Assembly (NCBI RefSeq): GCF_012070565.1
Contig: NZ_JAAQRO010000010.1
Location: 62,001-126,000 of the forward strand
Direction of reading: 5' to 3'
DNA: 64,000 nt
Source of the DNA: Anaerosporobacter faecicola
GTDB lineage: Bacteria; Bacillota; Clostridia; Lachnospirales; Lachnospiraceae
Shown here piece after piece: positions 8,600-18,475 of the stretch. Under the pieces are notes generated by a model that saw only the letters and a list, made by a program, of their open reading frames with translations, was not told the origin of the DNA and searched no databases. Position 1 is the first letter of the stretch. The number at the start of each line of letters is the position of its first letter. The translations under genes were made by a program, and so were the position numbers.

Positions 8600-10351
8600 T
8601 TATCTACTGAAATATGTGTCCATTATCTTCTTTGCAATTGGAACTGCATAATCACTACCAGTTCCTGCACCTTCTACAATGATGCTTACCGCTATTTCTG
8701 GATTATCCGCTGGAGCAAAACCAACAAACCAGGCATGGGATGAACTTCCAGAATCAAATTCTGCAGATCCCGTTTTCCCTGCAGCCTGATATTTCTTACC
8801 AGAAAGTTTGTAAGCAGTTCCATTATTCACAACATCAATCATCATATCTGCTAATACATCTGCTTCTTTAGAAGACATAAGACTTCCGTAAGTGGAAGGC
8901 ATATTCTTACTAACCACATCTCCCACATAATTCTCAATATGGTCAACCACATATGGCTTCATTAACGTGCCTCCATTTGCTATTGCACTAACAAGTAACG
9001 CATTGTGAATTGGTGTAATCAATGTATTTCCTTGTCCGATTGCCGTTTGAGCAACTAATTGATCACTTGAAGAGGTGTCCAAGGTATAGGAACTCTTTTT
9101 GTACGGAAATGGTAACGGTAAATCCATATTAAACAATAGAGAATCACACGTGTTTAACCAAGCTGTTTTACTAAGTTTCGTTCCAATTGATGCAAATGTT
9201 GCATTACAGGATTTTGCGAATGCTGTTTTAAGATCAAGATGACCATGCACCTTGTTATTATAGCATTTGATCTTCATATCGTTGATGGTTATGCTTCCAT
9301 CACATGTGTATTCAAATTTCTTATATTTTTCATTCTCCCGCATATACTCCAAAGCGGTTACAATCTTAAATGTTGATCCTGGTGGGTATAATCCTTGGGT
9401 TGCACGATTTATCAAAGCGGAATTTTTCTCACTATCTTCAATCAAATCTTCCCATATAGACGTAACCCGATTGGGGTCATAGTCTGGTTTAGAAACCATT
9501 GCTAATATTTTTCCTGTACTTGGTTCCATTACAACAACAGCACCTTTATGGTTACCAAGGGCATTATAAGCAACTTTTTGTAACTCCACATCTAAAGTTG
9601 TTACAATATTATCCCCTACATTTTTCTTTTCCGACAGTTCATTAACAATTTTTTCAATCGGATTTGCGTTGGAAGTAAGCAAATTGAAGTTTTCGGATAA
9701 CTCTATTCCCGTCTTTCCCTTATCAAAGCGACCAACTACATGGACGAATAAATCTTTGTATGGATATACCCGTTTGCTATTCCCTTCATCATCTTCGACT
9801 GTCTGTGCAAGTACTTCTCCATTCTTTCCAAGAATCTGTCCTCGTATGACACGTTCTGCCAACAAATCCTGTCTTTTATTATAGGTATTATTAATCACTG
9901 TTTTGCTGTCTGCAAAGAGAAAATGCGTATAATTCGCCAATAATAAAACAAAAAGACCAATAAAGATATACGTTACAACAAGAATTTCCCGATTTGCACC
10001 ACGTTTTCTTTCCATCGGTTGTGGTTCTTCTGTCGTTTGCATCTTTCGTACAGACACCTTTACATTTCTATTATCCTGCTTTGCTACATTCTGTTCTTTC
10101 CGATTTTGTCTCTTTTGATTTTGTTTGTTGGAAGTATACCGTTTCTGGCTTTGCCTTCCTTGCGTTGTGTTCGCTTCCCCATTTTCTTCTGATGAAAAGA
10201 TTCCTTCATCTTCCAAAGATTTCTTCAGATAACTACTGTAATCCTCATCCATAAAACCATCTGTGGAATAAGCTCGTGTGCTTTTCCTTTTATCATTCGC
10301 ACTTATCTTTTTATTCTGCTTCTTTTTTCCTGAACCAATCACTCTTATCAA
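8600..10351 (-). CDS. Class B penicillin-binding protein (PbpA/FtsI type)
   Basis: 583 residues. It is a peptidoglycan transpeptidase working outside the membrane with the adjacent FtsW/RodA glycosyltransferase. The catalytic motifs are all intact: GSTFK with Ser 326 and Lys 329, SCN at 381-383, and KTG at 526-528. A single membrane helix spans about 123-143. The cytoplasmic N-terminus before it is unusually long (about 120 residues), basic and Gln/Asn/Lys-rich, and probably disordered. The gene follows the FtsW-like gene by 26 bases. The FtsW-PBP pair as one unit resembles the actinobacterial FtsW-PbpA arrangement. Confidence 0.93.
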   Translation of the reverse strand: MIRVIGSGKKKQNKKISANDKRKSTRAYSTDGFMDEDYSSYLKKSLEDEGIFSSEENGEANTTQGRQSQKRYTSNKQNQKRQNRKEQNVAKQDNRNVKVSVRKMQTTEEPQPMERKRGANREILVVTYIFIGLFVLLLANYTHFLFADSKTVINNTYNKRQDLLAERVIRGQILGKNGEVLAQTVEDDEGNSKRVYPYKDLFVHVVGRFDKGKTGIELSENFNLLTSNANPIEKIVNELSEKKNVGDNIVTTLDVELQKVAYNALGNHKGAVVVMEPSTGKILAMVSKPDYDPNRVTSIWEDLIEDSEKNSALINRATQGLYPPGSTFKIVTALEYMRENEKYKKFEYTCDGSITINDMKIKCYNNKVHGHLDLKTAFAKSCNATFASIGTKLSKTAWLNTCDSLLFNMDLPLPFPYKKSSYTLDTSSSDQLVAQTAIGQGNTLITPIHNALLVSAIANGGTLMKPYVVDHIENYVGDVVSKNMPSTYGSLMSSKEADVLADMMIDVVNNGTAYKLSGKKYQAAGKTGSAEFDSGSSSHAWFVGFAPADNPEIAVSIIVEGAGTGSDYAVPIAKKIMDTYFSR

Positions 10352-10377
10352 CCTCGTTTATCAAATTCACTATAGCA

Positions 10378-11673
10378 TCATTTGTTTCGAACATACAGTC
10401 CTTGTATGATGCAGAAGATTATGATGGTACTTAACACAGAACTACCTCCATAACTGATCAATGGTAACGTTACACCCGTACTAGGTATGAATTTGGTCAC
10501 CCCACCAATGGTAAGGAATATTTGAAATCCATATACAATCCCTAATCCCAGTGCAGTTAATTTATAAAAATTACGTTTCATCTTCATTGCAATATTAATA
10601 AACATAATAAAACAGCTTAAGCAAATAAGAACGATACAAAAAGCGACGATTCCACCAAATTCTTCTGAAATAGCAGAAAAGACAAAATCACTTTCAACAA
10701 CAGGAATACTGCTAGGTAACCCTTTTCCCAGTCCTAATCCAAACCAGCCACCTGTACCAATTGCAAATAATGACTGTGTAATTTGGTACCCTTCCTTATC
10801 AATATGCCCCCATGGATCCTTCCATGCCATAACACGTACACGAACATGACTGAATAGTTTATATGCAACTGCAGCAGCAACACTTCCACCACCTAGCCCA
10901 GCAAATAGATACAACGGATTGTGGGAAGCTACATAAATCATCATCAGATACGTAATAAAAAAAATCAAAGCACCTCCAAGGTCTTTTTCCAATACCAGTA
11001 AGATTACATGCGCTCCAGCCAAAACGGATACTTTCATAATCTGACGGAAATCATAATTTCTTGATAGCAAAGAGGCAATAAAGAATACATACAGTATCTT
11101 TACAAATTCTGATGGTTGTACCCCCACTCCTCCAAAATACAGCCAGTTTGTTGCACCATACTGCGTTCGACCAAAGACCAATACTACAAGCAATAGACCA
11201 ATACCTACTACAGCATATAGAAGTCCCAGATTTTCCAATTGCTTTGCTTTATCAATGATCAATGGCACAATCAAACAAACCATGAGGGAAACACTTGCAA
11301 TTATAAATTGCTTAATCGCCAAGGATATAGACAACCTCGTTAACATGACAAAGCTGAACATCAAAAGCATCAACATGTTATTCAGTACCAAGCGCGATAA
11401 ATTCCGATAGACAACCTTATACACCGATAATACAATTGCAAAAAATGCGATCTGAAACATATACAAGATGAGCAATTGCATATTCTTCGTCTCCAAAAAC
11501 AAAACTAAATAGCATATAAAATGAATTACATATAGCAATGCGATCTGCTTATTAAATTTCTTTGCCTGTCTCTTCCTATCACTACTGCGAAATACGGTAA
11601 AACAGTACAACGTATAGATTGTTAATAAGATAATGATGATGTATCTTGCTAATTCAATTACTAAATTCTCCAT
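10378..11673 (-). CDS. FtsW/RodA/SpoVE-family peptidoglycan polymerase
   Basis: 431 residues with about ten membrane helices. This SEDS family polymerises lipid II into glycan strands. The C-terminal region TGVTLPLISYGGSS is the family signature, and WLYFGGVGVQPSEFVK and DLGGALI are further conserved pieces. It lies eight bases after the U32 gene and just before the class B PBP, its likely partner. Whether it serves division, elongation or spore cortex cannot be told from sequence alone. Confidence 0.93.
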   Translation of the reverse strand: MENLVIELARYIIIILLTIYTLYCFTVFRSSDRKRQAKKFNKQIALLYVIHFICYLVLFLETKNMQLLILYMFQIAFFAIVLSVYKVVYRNLSRLVLNNMLMLLMFSFVMLTRLSISLAIKQFIIASVSLMVCLIVPLIIDKAKQLENLGLLYAVVGIGLLLVVLVFGRTQYGATNWLYFGGVGVQPSEFVKILYVFFIASLLSRNYDFRQIMKVSVLAGAHVILLVLEKDLGGALIFFITYLMMIYVASHNPLYLFAGLGGGSVAAAVAYKLFSHVRVRVMAWKDPWGHIDKEGYQITQSLFAIGTGGWFGLGLGKGLPSSIPVVESDFVFSAISEEFGGIVAFCIVLICLSCFIMFINIAMKMKRNFYKLTALGLGIVYGFQIFLTIGGVTKFIPSTGVTLPLISYGGSSVLSTIIIFCIIQGLYVRNK

Positions 11674-11681
11674 GTGACCAC

Positions 11682-14213
11682 CTATTCAATTCCCCGATTA
11701 AAGTGCCCTTTGGTAAAGGAACCTTCTCTGTTTTTTTCATTATCAATGGATTTTCTATTATTTGATTTCCCATCAGAATTCTGTTTTATACACAAGGATA
11801 GAATTTCTCTCACCTGTTCAGCAGTCTCCATTGTAAAATCTATCCGTACTCGTTTCGGTTTTAATTTTTTAATCTCTTCCATCTGGCTTAGCAAATATAA
11901 AGCAGACCCATTGTAGATGGTATTATAGCAATATCTGCAATGTCTACGAACATAGAATCGGTTTTGTTTCGTATCACGCATTTCGTAATATGGATTTTCC
12001 TGCTCTTGTTTTCTCAGCCCTTGTGTATGTTTCACGCAACCAATGGTGCTATTTCGTAAGCATTGCGCTGATACCATGAGGGTAATATGTCCATACACGA
12101 TCATATCTGATTCCGAGAGATCAAGTTCCGATAATTCTTTATACGTCAGCTCCAAGGAAGAAGTAAAATGGGTTACCCCTTGCTCATGGAAAAATGCTTT
12201 TGATTCTTCATTAAGTGTATATAAGTTAGAATCGAGTACTAGGTCAAACGAACGTGTAAATTTAACCTTTTCTTGAATTTGTTTCATGTATGCAAGTTCC
12301 TCTAAGTTCTTGATTATTACACCATCAATCTTTTCTATAAGATCTTCTGTAAAATAATCCTTAAACTTATCCTTTGTCTCTTCTCGGAATATAGCTGGAA
12401 GTACAAGATAGCAAAGAATATTTTTGTTATGAATCATCTGTGCACTACGTATGAATTCTGATTTACTAATTTCATCACAATTAAGATAAACAGCTTCAAT
12501 CTCATCATATGCCAAAACAGCTCCTAATAAACGTGTATCTTCGAGATGTACACAAATACCAGGCATACCATATGAATTTTCTTTCCTTTGCTTTCTATTC
12601 TGTACATTTATTTCTGCGAACTGAATCTTGTTATTTTGCTTTTCTCTTCGATATGCACCCCAAACTTTTTCTGTCAGTGTTTGAACCGCTTCTCTTCGCA
12701 ATTCATTTAGCTGACCATTTGGTATAAACAAACCATCTTCTAAATCAATTTCAAAAGAAGTAATACAAAAAGAAGTCGTATTAAGTTTTGACAATTGTTT
12801 GATTACTTGGTCTTTCGTTGCACTTTGCTTCTGTGCAACCATTGGAATTTCTCCTTCAACCATAATTTCATAGCTTTTTTTACGGTCTGTATATGCAAAG
12901 AGCAATCGCATCGGTTCATCTTTTCTTGCTAAGAACCTTGCCCTGATCGGCTCTTTTCTCTGCTTCTCCATATAATTTTCCTGTATGGAATCAAGCAATT
13001 GCTGGTTTTTGATTCGATATACTTGTTGTCCTACAAAAATTGGTGATTTTGCAAAAAAGTTCGTTCGAATGACACTCCCACGAGAAGCTCCATCCTTTAG
13101 CGTGAATTCATAACTTTCTCTCGCTTTTGCTATGGTATTACTCTTTCGTATCTCTAATAGGTCTTGTGCATGTACATCTTCTATCAATTGAATACCTGCA
13201 TTATTTCCTTTTATATTCACTACTTCTCCCACAAGAACACCGCTATGATTCGGTCTAGTTAAAGACATCATGTCTTTCCCATTGTGATTTACATAATACC
13301 CTTTCGTGAAATTGCCACGATTGTAGAGATCCATTAAATCCTTTTGATCTCGTTCTAATTCATCCATATGGCGTTCTATATAAGATTGGTATTCCTTTTT
13401 CCCAAACTTTTGATAAAGATCCACGTATTTTCTATATAAATGTGCTGCGAGTGCTGTATATTCTGGTCGCTTCATTCTTCCTTCAATCTTAAAAGAATCG
13501 ATTCCACACTCCACCAAATCTGGAATTATAGATAAAGTACACATATCCTTAGGACTTAAGAGGTAATTCTCTTTTCCTTTTGTCAGTTTTTCTCCACCTA
13601 TATACAAATCATATGGCATTCTACAGGGTTGAGCACAACGCCCACGATTTCCACTTCTTCCACCAATCATACTACTCATGAGACATTGTCCTGAATAGCA
13701 ATAGCATAGTGCTCCGTGCACAAATGACTCAATTTCCAAGTCTGTATTCTCTCGTATGGTGCGGATTTCTTCTAAGCTTAATTCTCTCGATGTAACTAAT
13801 CTGGTCACTCCATAATCTTTTAATACATTGGCACCAGCTGCCCCAGTCAATGTCATCTGTGTACTTGCATGTAATGGCAGATCGGGAAAATTAGCATGTA
13901 GAAAATGTAACACACCATAATCCTGTACAATGGCCGCATCCAAACCTTGTTCATAAAACTTTACCATATACTGATACAGTTGATTTTTCAATTCTTCTTC
14001 TTTTAATAAGGTATTCACAGTAAGATATAACGCCTTATTATGGACATGTGCATAATCAATAGCCTCCATCATCTGTTCCTCTGTCAGGTTATTCGCATAT
14101 GCCCTTGCACCGAATAAACTTCCTCCTATATAAACCGCATCACAAGAAGCTGTTACTGCTGCTTTTAAGCCTTCATACGATCCTGCTGGTGCAAGTATCT
14201 CAATATCTCTCAT
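11682..14213 (-). CDS. U32 family peptidase-like protein with DUF3656
   Basis: 843 residues. The N-terminal third is the U32 domain (EILAPAGSYEGLKAAV at the start, then cysteine-rich GNRGRCAQPCRMPYD near 190 and IDSFKIEGRMKRPEY near 238). The middle resembles DUF3656 and the C-terminus has a Cys cluster RRHCRYCYNT. Long U32 proteins of this type are now linked to RNA hydroxylation (TrhP/RlhA group) rather than collagen cleavage, so the protease name is historical. The four U32 cysteines suggest a metal or Fe-S site. It leads the U32-FtsW-PBP unit. Confidence 0.9.
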   Translation of the reverse strand: MRDIEILAPAGSYEGLKAAVTASCDAVYIGGSLFGARAYANNLTEEQMMEAIDYAHVHNKALYLTVNTLLKEEELKNQLYQYMVKFYEQGLDAAIVQDYGVLHFLHANFPDLPLHASTQMTLTGAAGANVLKDYGVTRLVTSRELSLEEIRTIRENTDLEIESFVHGALCYCYSGQCLMSSMIGGRSGNRGRCAQPCRMPYDLYIGGEKLTKGKENYLLSPKDMCTLSIIPDLVECGIDSFKIEGRMKRPEYTALAAHLYRKYVDLYQKFGKKEYQSYIERHMDELERDQKDLMDLYNRGNFTKGYYVNHNGKDMMSLTRPNHSGVLVGEVVNIKGNNAGIQLIEDVHAQDLLEIRKSNTIAKARESYEFTLKDGASRGSVIRTNFFAKSPIFVGQQVYRIKNQQLLDSIQENYMEKQRKEPIRARFLARKDEPMRLLFAYTDRKKSYEIMVEGEIPMVAQKQSATKDQVIKQLSKLNTTSFCITSFEIDLEDGLFIPNGQLNELRREAVQTLTEKVWGAYRREKQNNKIQFAEINVQNRKQRKENSYGMPGICVHLEDTRLLGAVLAYDEIEAVYLNCDEISKSEFIRSAQMIHNKNILCYLVLPAIFREETKDKFKDYFTEDLIEKIDGVIIKNLEELAYMKQIQEKVKFTRSFDLVLDSNLYTLNEESKAFFHEQGVTHFTSSLELTYKELSELDLSESDMIVYGHITLMVSAQCLRNSTIGCVKHTQGLRKQEQENPYYEMRDTKQNRFYVRRHCRYCYNTIYNGSALYLLSQMEEIKKLKPKRVRIDFTMETAEQVREILSLCIKQNSDGKSNNRKSIDNEKNREGSFTKGHFNRGIE

Positions 14214-14289
14214 GTGTCAATCCTTTCTAATCTCTCTAATCGTTCTAATCTAGCCAAAGTCTCAAAGAACCTTTCTCTTTTGAAGTAAT

Positions 14290-14360
14290 AAAGGAAAGCA
14301 CACAAAAGGCAAAATGTGTCAACTTACTTTCCACAACTTGCTTCTTTCGTGCGCTTTCCT
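14290..14360 (-). terminator. Possible terminator after zapA
   Basis: AAGGAAAGCACAC and GTGCGCTTTCCTT pair around a loop of about 45 bases in the 294-base gap between zapA and the U32 gene. No long T run follows, so it may be a processing hairpin. Confidence 0.45.
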
Positions 14361-14507
14361 TATCCATATGAAATTCTTCAATTGCTCTGTGTATTCTGCT
14401 TCATGTACATGATTATACATTCTTACATATAGCTTCACATACATCTTTACATTCACCTAATCTTTACCAATTAAACGTTACTCTCATAAAACTTTACTAA
14501 TAACAGA

Positions 14508-14918
14508 TTACTTTTTGTTCTTGTCTTCTAATTCTGTCTGTAACTTAATTATCGTCTTTTGCGCTTCATTGTATTCATTTTGCAATTTTTCATAATCTTT
14601 TTGTACTGATTCTAATTTTGTTTTTGCAGCAATTACTTCATGTTTAAGGTCAAATAATTCATTTCCCTTCATATCGGCTTCTTCATTCATTTCTTGAACC
14701 TGGCTTATCGCTTTAAAATAATCATCTGCAATATTAATCTGCATTAAAATGTTACGCATATCTACATCAAGTTTATTATAACTATCCATCAGCTTGAATT
14801 CCGTATACTTTGTATTAATATAAGAGGCTATCTTCTGTAGATAATCTCCGCTTTCATAACCACTTAATGTGTATCTCTTATTATTAATAATAACTTCTAC
14901 ATCATTCATCGTATTCAT
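14508..14918 (-). CDS. zapA: Cell division protein ZapA
   Basis: 136 residues. The N-terminal ZapA domain (VEVIINNKRYTLSG, then DYLQKIASYIN) is followed by a long coiled coil (about 75-136) rich in Lys, Glu and Gln. ZapA dimers cross-link FtsZ protofilaments at the Z ring. The coiled coil is longer than in B. subtilis ZapA (about 85 residues) but common in clostridia. It lies upstream of the U32-FtsW-PBP genes, a neighbourhood consistent with division. A repeated promoter element (15059-15141) lies upstream. Confidence 0.88.
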   Translation of the reverse strand: MNTMNDVEVIINNKRYTLSGYESGDYLQKIASYINTKYTEFKLMDSYNKLDVDMRNILMQINIADDYFKAISQVQEMNEEADMKGNELFDLKHEVIAAKTKLESVQKDYEKLQNEYNEAQKTIIKLQTELEDKNKK

Positions 14919-15035
14919 TCCATTCGCCCCTTAGATATTCTAAACACATAACCGTGTCATTTACAATGTATTATGAAGATACAACAGATAAAAGGTCATA
15001 CTTTAAAGCCCACGAAACATGAGAAAATGCCCTTA

Positions 15036-15047
15036 TAGGGCGAATCC
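15036..15047 (-). other. Small GC hairpin in the zapA leader
   Basis: GCCC-TATA-GGGC (minus strand GCCCTATAAGGGC) is followed by ATTTTC. It lies just downstream of the predicted zapA start point and after ruvB. It may terminate ruvB read-through or fold in the zapA leader. Confidence 0.35.
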
Positions 15048-15058
15048 CGAATGTTCTT

Positions 15059-15141
15059 GTATTGCTATAGCACACCGTGTTTAACAATACGAAGTATCAA
15101 GAGCGACAAAATACATTTGACACTTTAATCATAATACACTC
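15059..15141 (-). promoter_or_regulatory. Conserved promoter element copy 1 (zapA)
   Basis: The plus-strand text TAACAATACGAAGTATCAAG, continuing to 15141, is one of three aligned copies (others at 29151-29232 and 46348-46430). Over 29 bases it matches the rsmD copy at 26 positions. Read on the minus strand it ends in TTGTTA (15082-15087), a -35-like hexamer; the matching -10 at 17 bases is the weak CAATAC. It points toward zapA, about 140 bases away. Confidence 0.6.
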
Positions 15142-15173
15142 TAATTATAGTTGTTTCTTCCTAAAATGACAAG

Positions 15174-16175
15174 TTATTTCTGTTTTTGCTCTAATCCAAA
15201 GTGTTTATAGCATAAATCCGTTACCATTCGTCCCCTTGGGGTACGCATGATCAAACCATTTTGGATTAGATATGGCTCATAGACATCCTCGATTGTACCA
15301 GAGTCTTCTCCAATTGCAGCCGCAATGGTATCTAATCCAACAGGGCCTCCTGCAAACTTATCCATCATTGTATATAGAATCTCTCTGTCTATATGATCCA
15401 ATCCTAATTTGTCTACTTCAAGTAAATCCAACGCAAAATTGGCTACTTCCTTCGTAATCTTACCGTCATACTTAACCTGAGCAAAATCTCTTACCCTCTT
15501 TAATAATCGGTTTGCTAAACGAGGCGTTCCGCGGGAACGTCTTGCCATCTCCATTGCACCTTCTTCATCAATTTCAACTTTAAAGACACCTGCTGATCGT
15601 AAAATTATCGCTTTCAGTTCTTCATTCGTATAGAATTCCAGACGATTAACGACTCCAAAACGATCTCGCAAAGGCGCTGTCAACATTCCGGCTCTCGTCG
15701 TTGCTCCAACAAGGGTGAATTTGGGGAGATCTAATCGTATGGAGCGTGCAGAAGCACCTTTTCCAATTACAATATCAATTGCAAAATCCTCCATTGCAGG
15801 ATATAAGACTTCCTCAACTTGACGGTTCAAACGATGAATCTCATCTACGAACAAAAGATCCCCTTCTTGCAAATTATTCAGTATAGCAGCCATTTCACCT
15901 GGTTTTTCAATTGCTGGGCCAGACGTTACTTTCAAATTGACATCCATTTCGTTCGCAATGATTCCCGCTAATGTAGTCTTACCTAATCCAGGTGGACCAT
16001 AGAATAATACATGATCCAGTGCTTCTTTTCTCTGTTTTGCTGCTTCAATATAGATTTTCAGATTATCCTTTGCTTTTTGCTGACCAATATAATCCTTTAA
16101 TAGTTTTGGACGCAGACTATTCTCAATCTTATAATCTTCTTCCATCAACTCAGTTGAAATGATTCGTTTCTCCAT
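15174..16175 (-). CDS. ruvB: Holliday junction branch migration ATPase RuvB
   Basis: 333 residues, normal length. Walker [10 protein letters not shown], Walker B LFVDEIHR, the sensor region [18 protein letters not shown] and the winged-helix C-terminus (RTPRGRMVT) are present. RuvB hexamers drive branch migration at Holliday junctions with RuvA. The start at 16175 follows GGAGGAAGATC; an ATG at 16205 has no ribosome site. It follows ruvA by 66 bases in the usual ruvAB order. Confidence 0.97.
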   Translation of the reverse strand: MEKRIISTELMEEDYKIENSLRPKLLKDYIGQQKAKDNLKIYIEAAKQRKEALDHVLFYGPPGLGKTTLAGIIANEMDVNLKVTSGPAIEKPGEMAAILNNLQEGDLLFVDEIHRLNRQVEEVLYPAMEDFAIDIVIGKGASARSIRLDLPKFTLVGATTRAGMLTAPLRDRFGVVNRLEFYTNEELKAIILRSAGVFKVEIDEEGAMEMARRSRGTPRLANRLLKRVRDFAQVKYDGKITKEVANFALDLLEVDKLGLDHIDREILYTMMDKFAGGPVGLDTIAAAIGEDSGTIEDVYEPYLIQNGLIMRTPRGRMVTDLCYKHFGLEQKQK

Positions 16176-16241
16176 GATCTTCCTCCGACTTTTTTCCGCT
16201 AACATTAAGCTTTTTTTCCGTTTTTAGCATATTTCCCATTC

Positions 16242-16859
16242 CTACAAAAAGGAAATCTTCTTCAAACTAAGTTTAAGGATATCTTCTGTGTCCATTTCTG
16301 GGGTTATATCGATTCCTCTTACTGCTTTTAGTGCTTCTGTATTACTGTATCCCAATGCAACCAACGCTTGAATAGCCTCATTCTTTGCATTCGTTTCTGT
16401 GGATGCTTCTTTTCCTTCCACGGAAGTTTTGGATAACTTCTGTTCAAATGCATCTTCTAATTTTAATTTATCCTTTAACTCTAAGATTAGTTTACTTGCT
16501 GTTTTTGCTCCAATTCCTGGTGCTTTGGCGATTGCTTTTGCATCATCTGCCAAAACTGCAAATCGAAGATCATCTGGTGTGATTGTTGAAAGGATACCTA
16601 ATGCACCTTTTGGACCAATCCCATTTACTGTAATTAATAATTTAAATACCTGTAAATCATCTCTGGATAAAAAGCCATACAAAGCAAGAATATCCTCTCT
16701 CACATACAGATATGTATAGATCTTTACCTCTTCTCCGGTAGAAGGCAATTCATTCATTACAGACAAAGGTACTTTAATATCATATCCTATACCATTACAT
16801 GCAACAACTATTCCATCTTCATATATACTATCCAATTCACCTTTGATAAACGATATCAT
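16242..16859 (-). CDS. ruvA: Holliday junction DNA helicase subunit RuvA
   Basis: 205 residues. It has the N-terminal OB fold ([15 protein letters not shown]), two helix-hairpin-helix regions ([14 protein letters not shown] and [16 protein letters not shown]), a variable linker and the C-terminal UBA-like domain III ([20 protein letters not shown]) that contacts RuvB. It binds the four-way junction as a tetramer. Its start has weak Shine-Dalgarno support (AGGAAT), but the N-terminus aligns with the family. ruvC is not adjacent, as is normal in Firmicutes. Confidence 0.96.
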   Translation of the reverse strand: MISFIKGELDSIYEDGIVVACNGIGYDIKVPLSVMNELPSTGEEVKIYTYLYVREDILALYGFLSRDDLQVFKLLITVNGIGPKGALGILSTITPDDLRFAVLADDAKAIAKAPGIGAKTASKLILELKDKLKLEDAFEQKLSKTSVEGKEASTETNAKNEAIQALVALGYSNTEALKAVRGIDITPEMDTEDILKLSLKKISFL

Positions 16860-17361
16860 TCTTCAATTCCTTCCTATTCTCTTGTCCTATATTAAATTAT
16901 TATACTGGCTACCCGTACGAAAAGCAAGTAATTACGCATTTTTATCGAATATCTGTTCGTATAATTTTATACTATTTTCTTGTTTTAAAATATGTTAAAA
17001 TAACGTTAAGGAAGCCTAAAATCTGTTTTCAAGAGAAATTATTTTTGCTATGATACTTTCAACAATTGAAATTGGTATTGCTAGCCAAACAATTGTTTTA
17101 CGGTCCTAATGATGAGTCCTTCAAATCTTAGAAACGTAAGCCTCTCTACACACGTAGCACGAATTTGAATCCCTTACAAATTCGTGCTATTGATTTTTGT
17201 AGATCTATTTATACGTAACATGCCGATATGTTGTACATTTTAGCTCCAATTCTATAGCAACATATAAAGCTTAACAGGAATCAACTATTAATGGATTATC
17301 GCATATGTTATTTCTATCGAGGAAACAGATTTTACGTGCCTGATTTACAGGAGGAAATACT
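16860..17361. other. 502-base gap with folded leader of kdpDE
   Basis: It contains no convincing gene or tRNA. TAAAATCTGTTTTC (17017-17030) is fully complementary, with one G-U, to GGAAACAGATTTTA (17321-17334), which would close a domain of about 320 bases. Inside are ACAATTG-TTGG/CCAA-CAATTGT at 17071-17098 and the 12-pair hairpin at 17157-17189. I could not match it to a known riboswitch family. Confidence 0.45.
17157..17189 (+). terminator. Hairpin in the kdpDE leader, terminator-like
   Basis: AGCACGAATTTG and CAAATTCGTGCT pair perfectly around a nine-base loop, followed by ATTGATTTTTG. The T run is imperfect. It could be an attenuator before the sensor kinase gene or a terminator for a short leader transcript. 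Confidence 0.55.
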
Positions 17362-18474
17362 ATGCTAAAATTCAAAACAAACATACACATGCAAACATTA
17401 TTTGGTTTTTTATTGAAATTACGTCATAAGATGAATGATCTAACATATACCATTATACTAATGATTGTATCTACGCTTGTTGCTTTTCTGTTTTTCTTTT
17501 TAACAGGAAAACAATCATCTAATATCATATTACTCTACATATTAGCTTTGATCTTAACAGCTCGATACACCAATGGTTATCTATATGGGATCTGCTCTTC
17601 TCTAATCTATGTTATCATGGTAAATTGTTTTTTTACGTATCCTTATTTTCGTGTTAACTTCACGATTACCGGATATCCAATTTCATTTATAATAATGTTA
17701 GCGATTGCATTAACAACCAGTGCTGCCACTTCTCATCTACGTATTCAAGCAAGACTTTTGGCGGAACGGGAAGAAATGCTTCAAAAGGCAGATAAAGAAA
17801 AAATGCGGGCCAATTTGTTACGAGCAATCTCTCATGATTTAAGAACGCCGCTAACAAGTATTATTGGAACTTCCGCTACCTATCTCGAAAGTACTTCACT
17901 TTCAGAAGAAGAACGTACGATTTTATTACAACACATATACGATGATTCTACCTGGTTATTGCATATGGTAGAGAATTTACTCTCTGTTACACGTATCCAA
18001 GATACAGAAACGAAGGTCAAAAAAACGGAAGAGGCTGTAGAAGAAGTTCTTGCAGAAGCCATTGAACGGTTTAAGAAACGACAACCTGAAGCAAAGCTCG
18101 TAGTAAACATACCAGACGAGTTTATTATGGTTCCCATGGATCCTTTACTTGTAGAACAAGTAATCATGAATCTGCTAGAGAATGCTTGGTTTCATTCTCA
18201 TAGTAAGCAGCCAACTAAATTATATATTACAAATGAAGCCGAATGTGTTTCTTTCCATGTTCGTGATTATGGAATTGGTTTGCCAGAAAAAAAACTATCC
18301 ACCGTTTTTGATGGTAAGGCTACTTCAACTACGCAGAATGTAGATGGGCACCGTGGAATGGGTATTGGCTTATCTATATGTAAAACGATCATTGAAGCTC
18401 ATAAAGGAACAATTTATGCGGTTAATTGTAACCCTGGACTCGAATTTGTATTTACATTACCAAAGGAGGAATAA
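17362..18474 (+). CDS. KdpD-like sensor histidine kinase (DUF4118, short form)
   Basis: 370 residues with the membrane part of KdpD (DUF4118, about four helices between residues 28 and 122), then HisKA with phospho-acceptor His 158 (SHDLRTPLTS) and a HATPase domain (NLLENAWFHS, GIGLPE, GMGIGLSICK). It lacks the large N-terminal KdpD sensor and USP domains of E. coli KdpD. It probably senses potassium or envelope state. AGGAGG precedes the ATG. It is followed at once by its response regulator. No kdpFABC genes are in the window. Confidence 0.88.
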   Translation: MLKFKTNIHMQTLFGFLLKLRHKMNDLTYTIILMIVSTLVAFLFFFLTGKQSSNIILLYILALILTARYTNGYLYGICSSLIYVIMVNCFFTYPYFRVNFTITGYPISFIIMLAIALTTSAATSHLRIQARLLAEREEMLQKADKEKMRANLLRAISHDLRTPLTSIIGTSATYLESTSLSEEERTILLQHIYDDSTWLLHMVENLLSVTRIQDTETKVKKTEEAVEEVLAEAIERFKKRQPEAKLVVNIPDEFIMVPMDPLLVEQVIMNLLENAWFHSHSKQPTKLYITNEAECVSFHVRDYGIGLPEKKLSTVFDGKATSTTQNVDGHRGMGIGLSICKTIIEAHKGTIYAVNCNPGLEFVFTLPKEE

Positions 18475-18475
18475 C

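Noticed and set aside
17109-17135. Hammerhead-like TGATGAGTCC...GAAAC before kdpDE
   Set aside because: The essential first C of CTGATGA is A here, and no GGAC arm closes stem II; the match is partial and probably chance.
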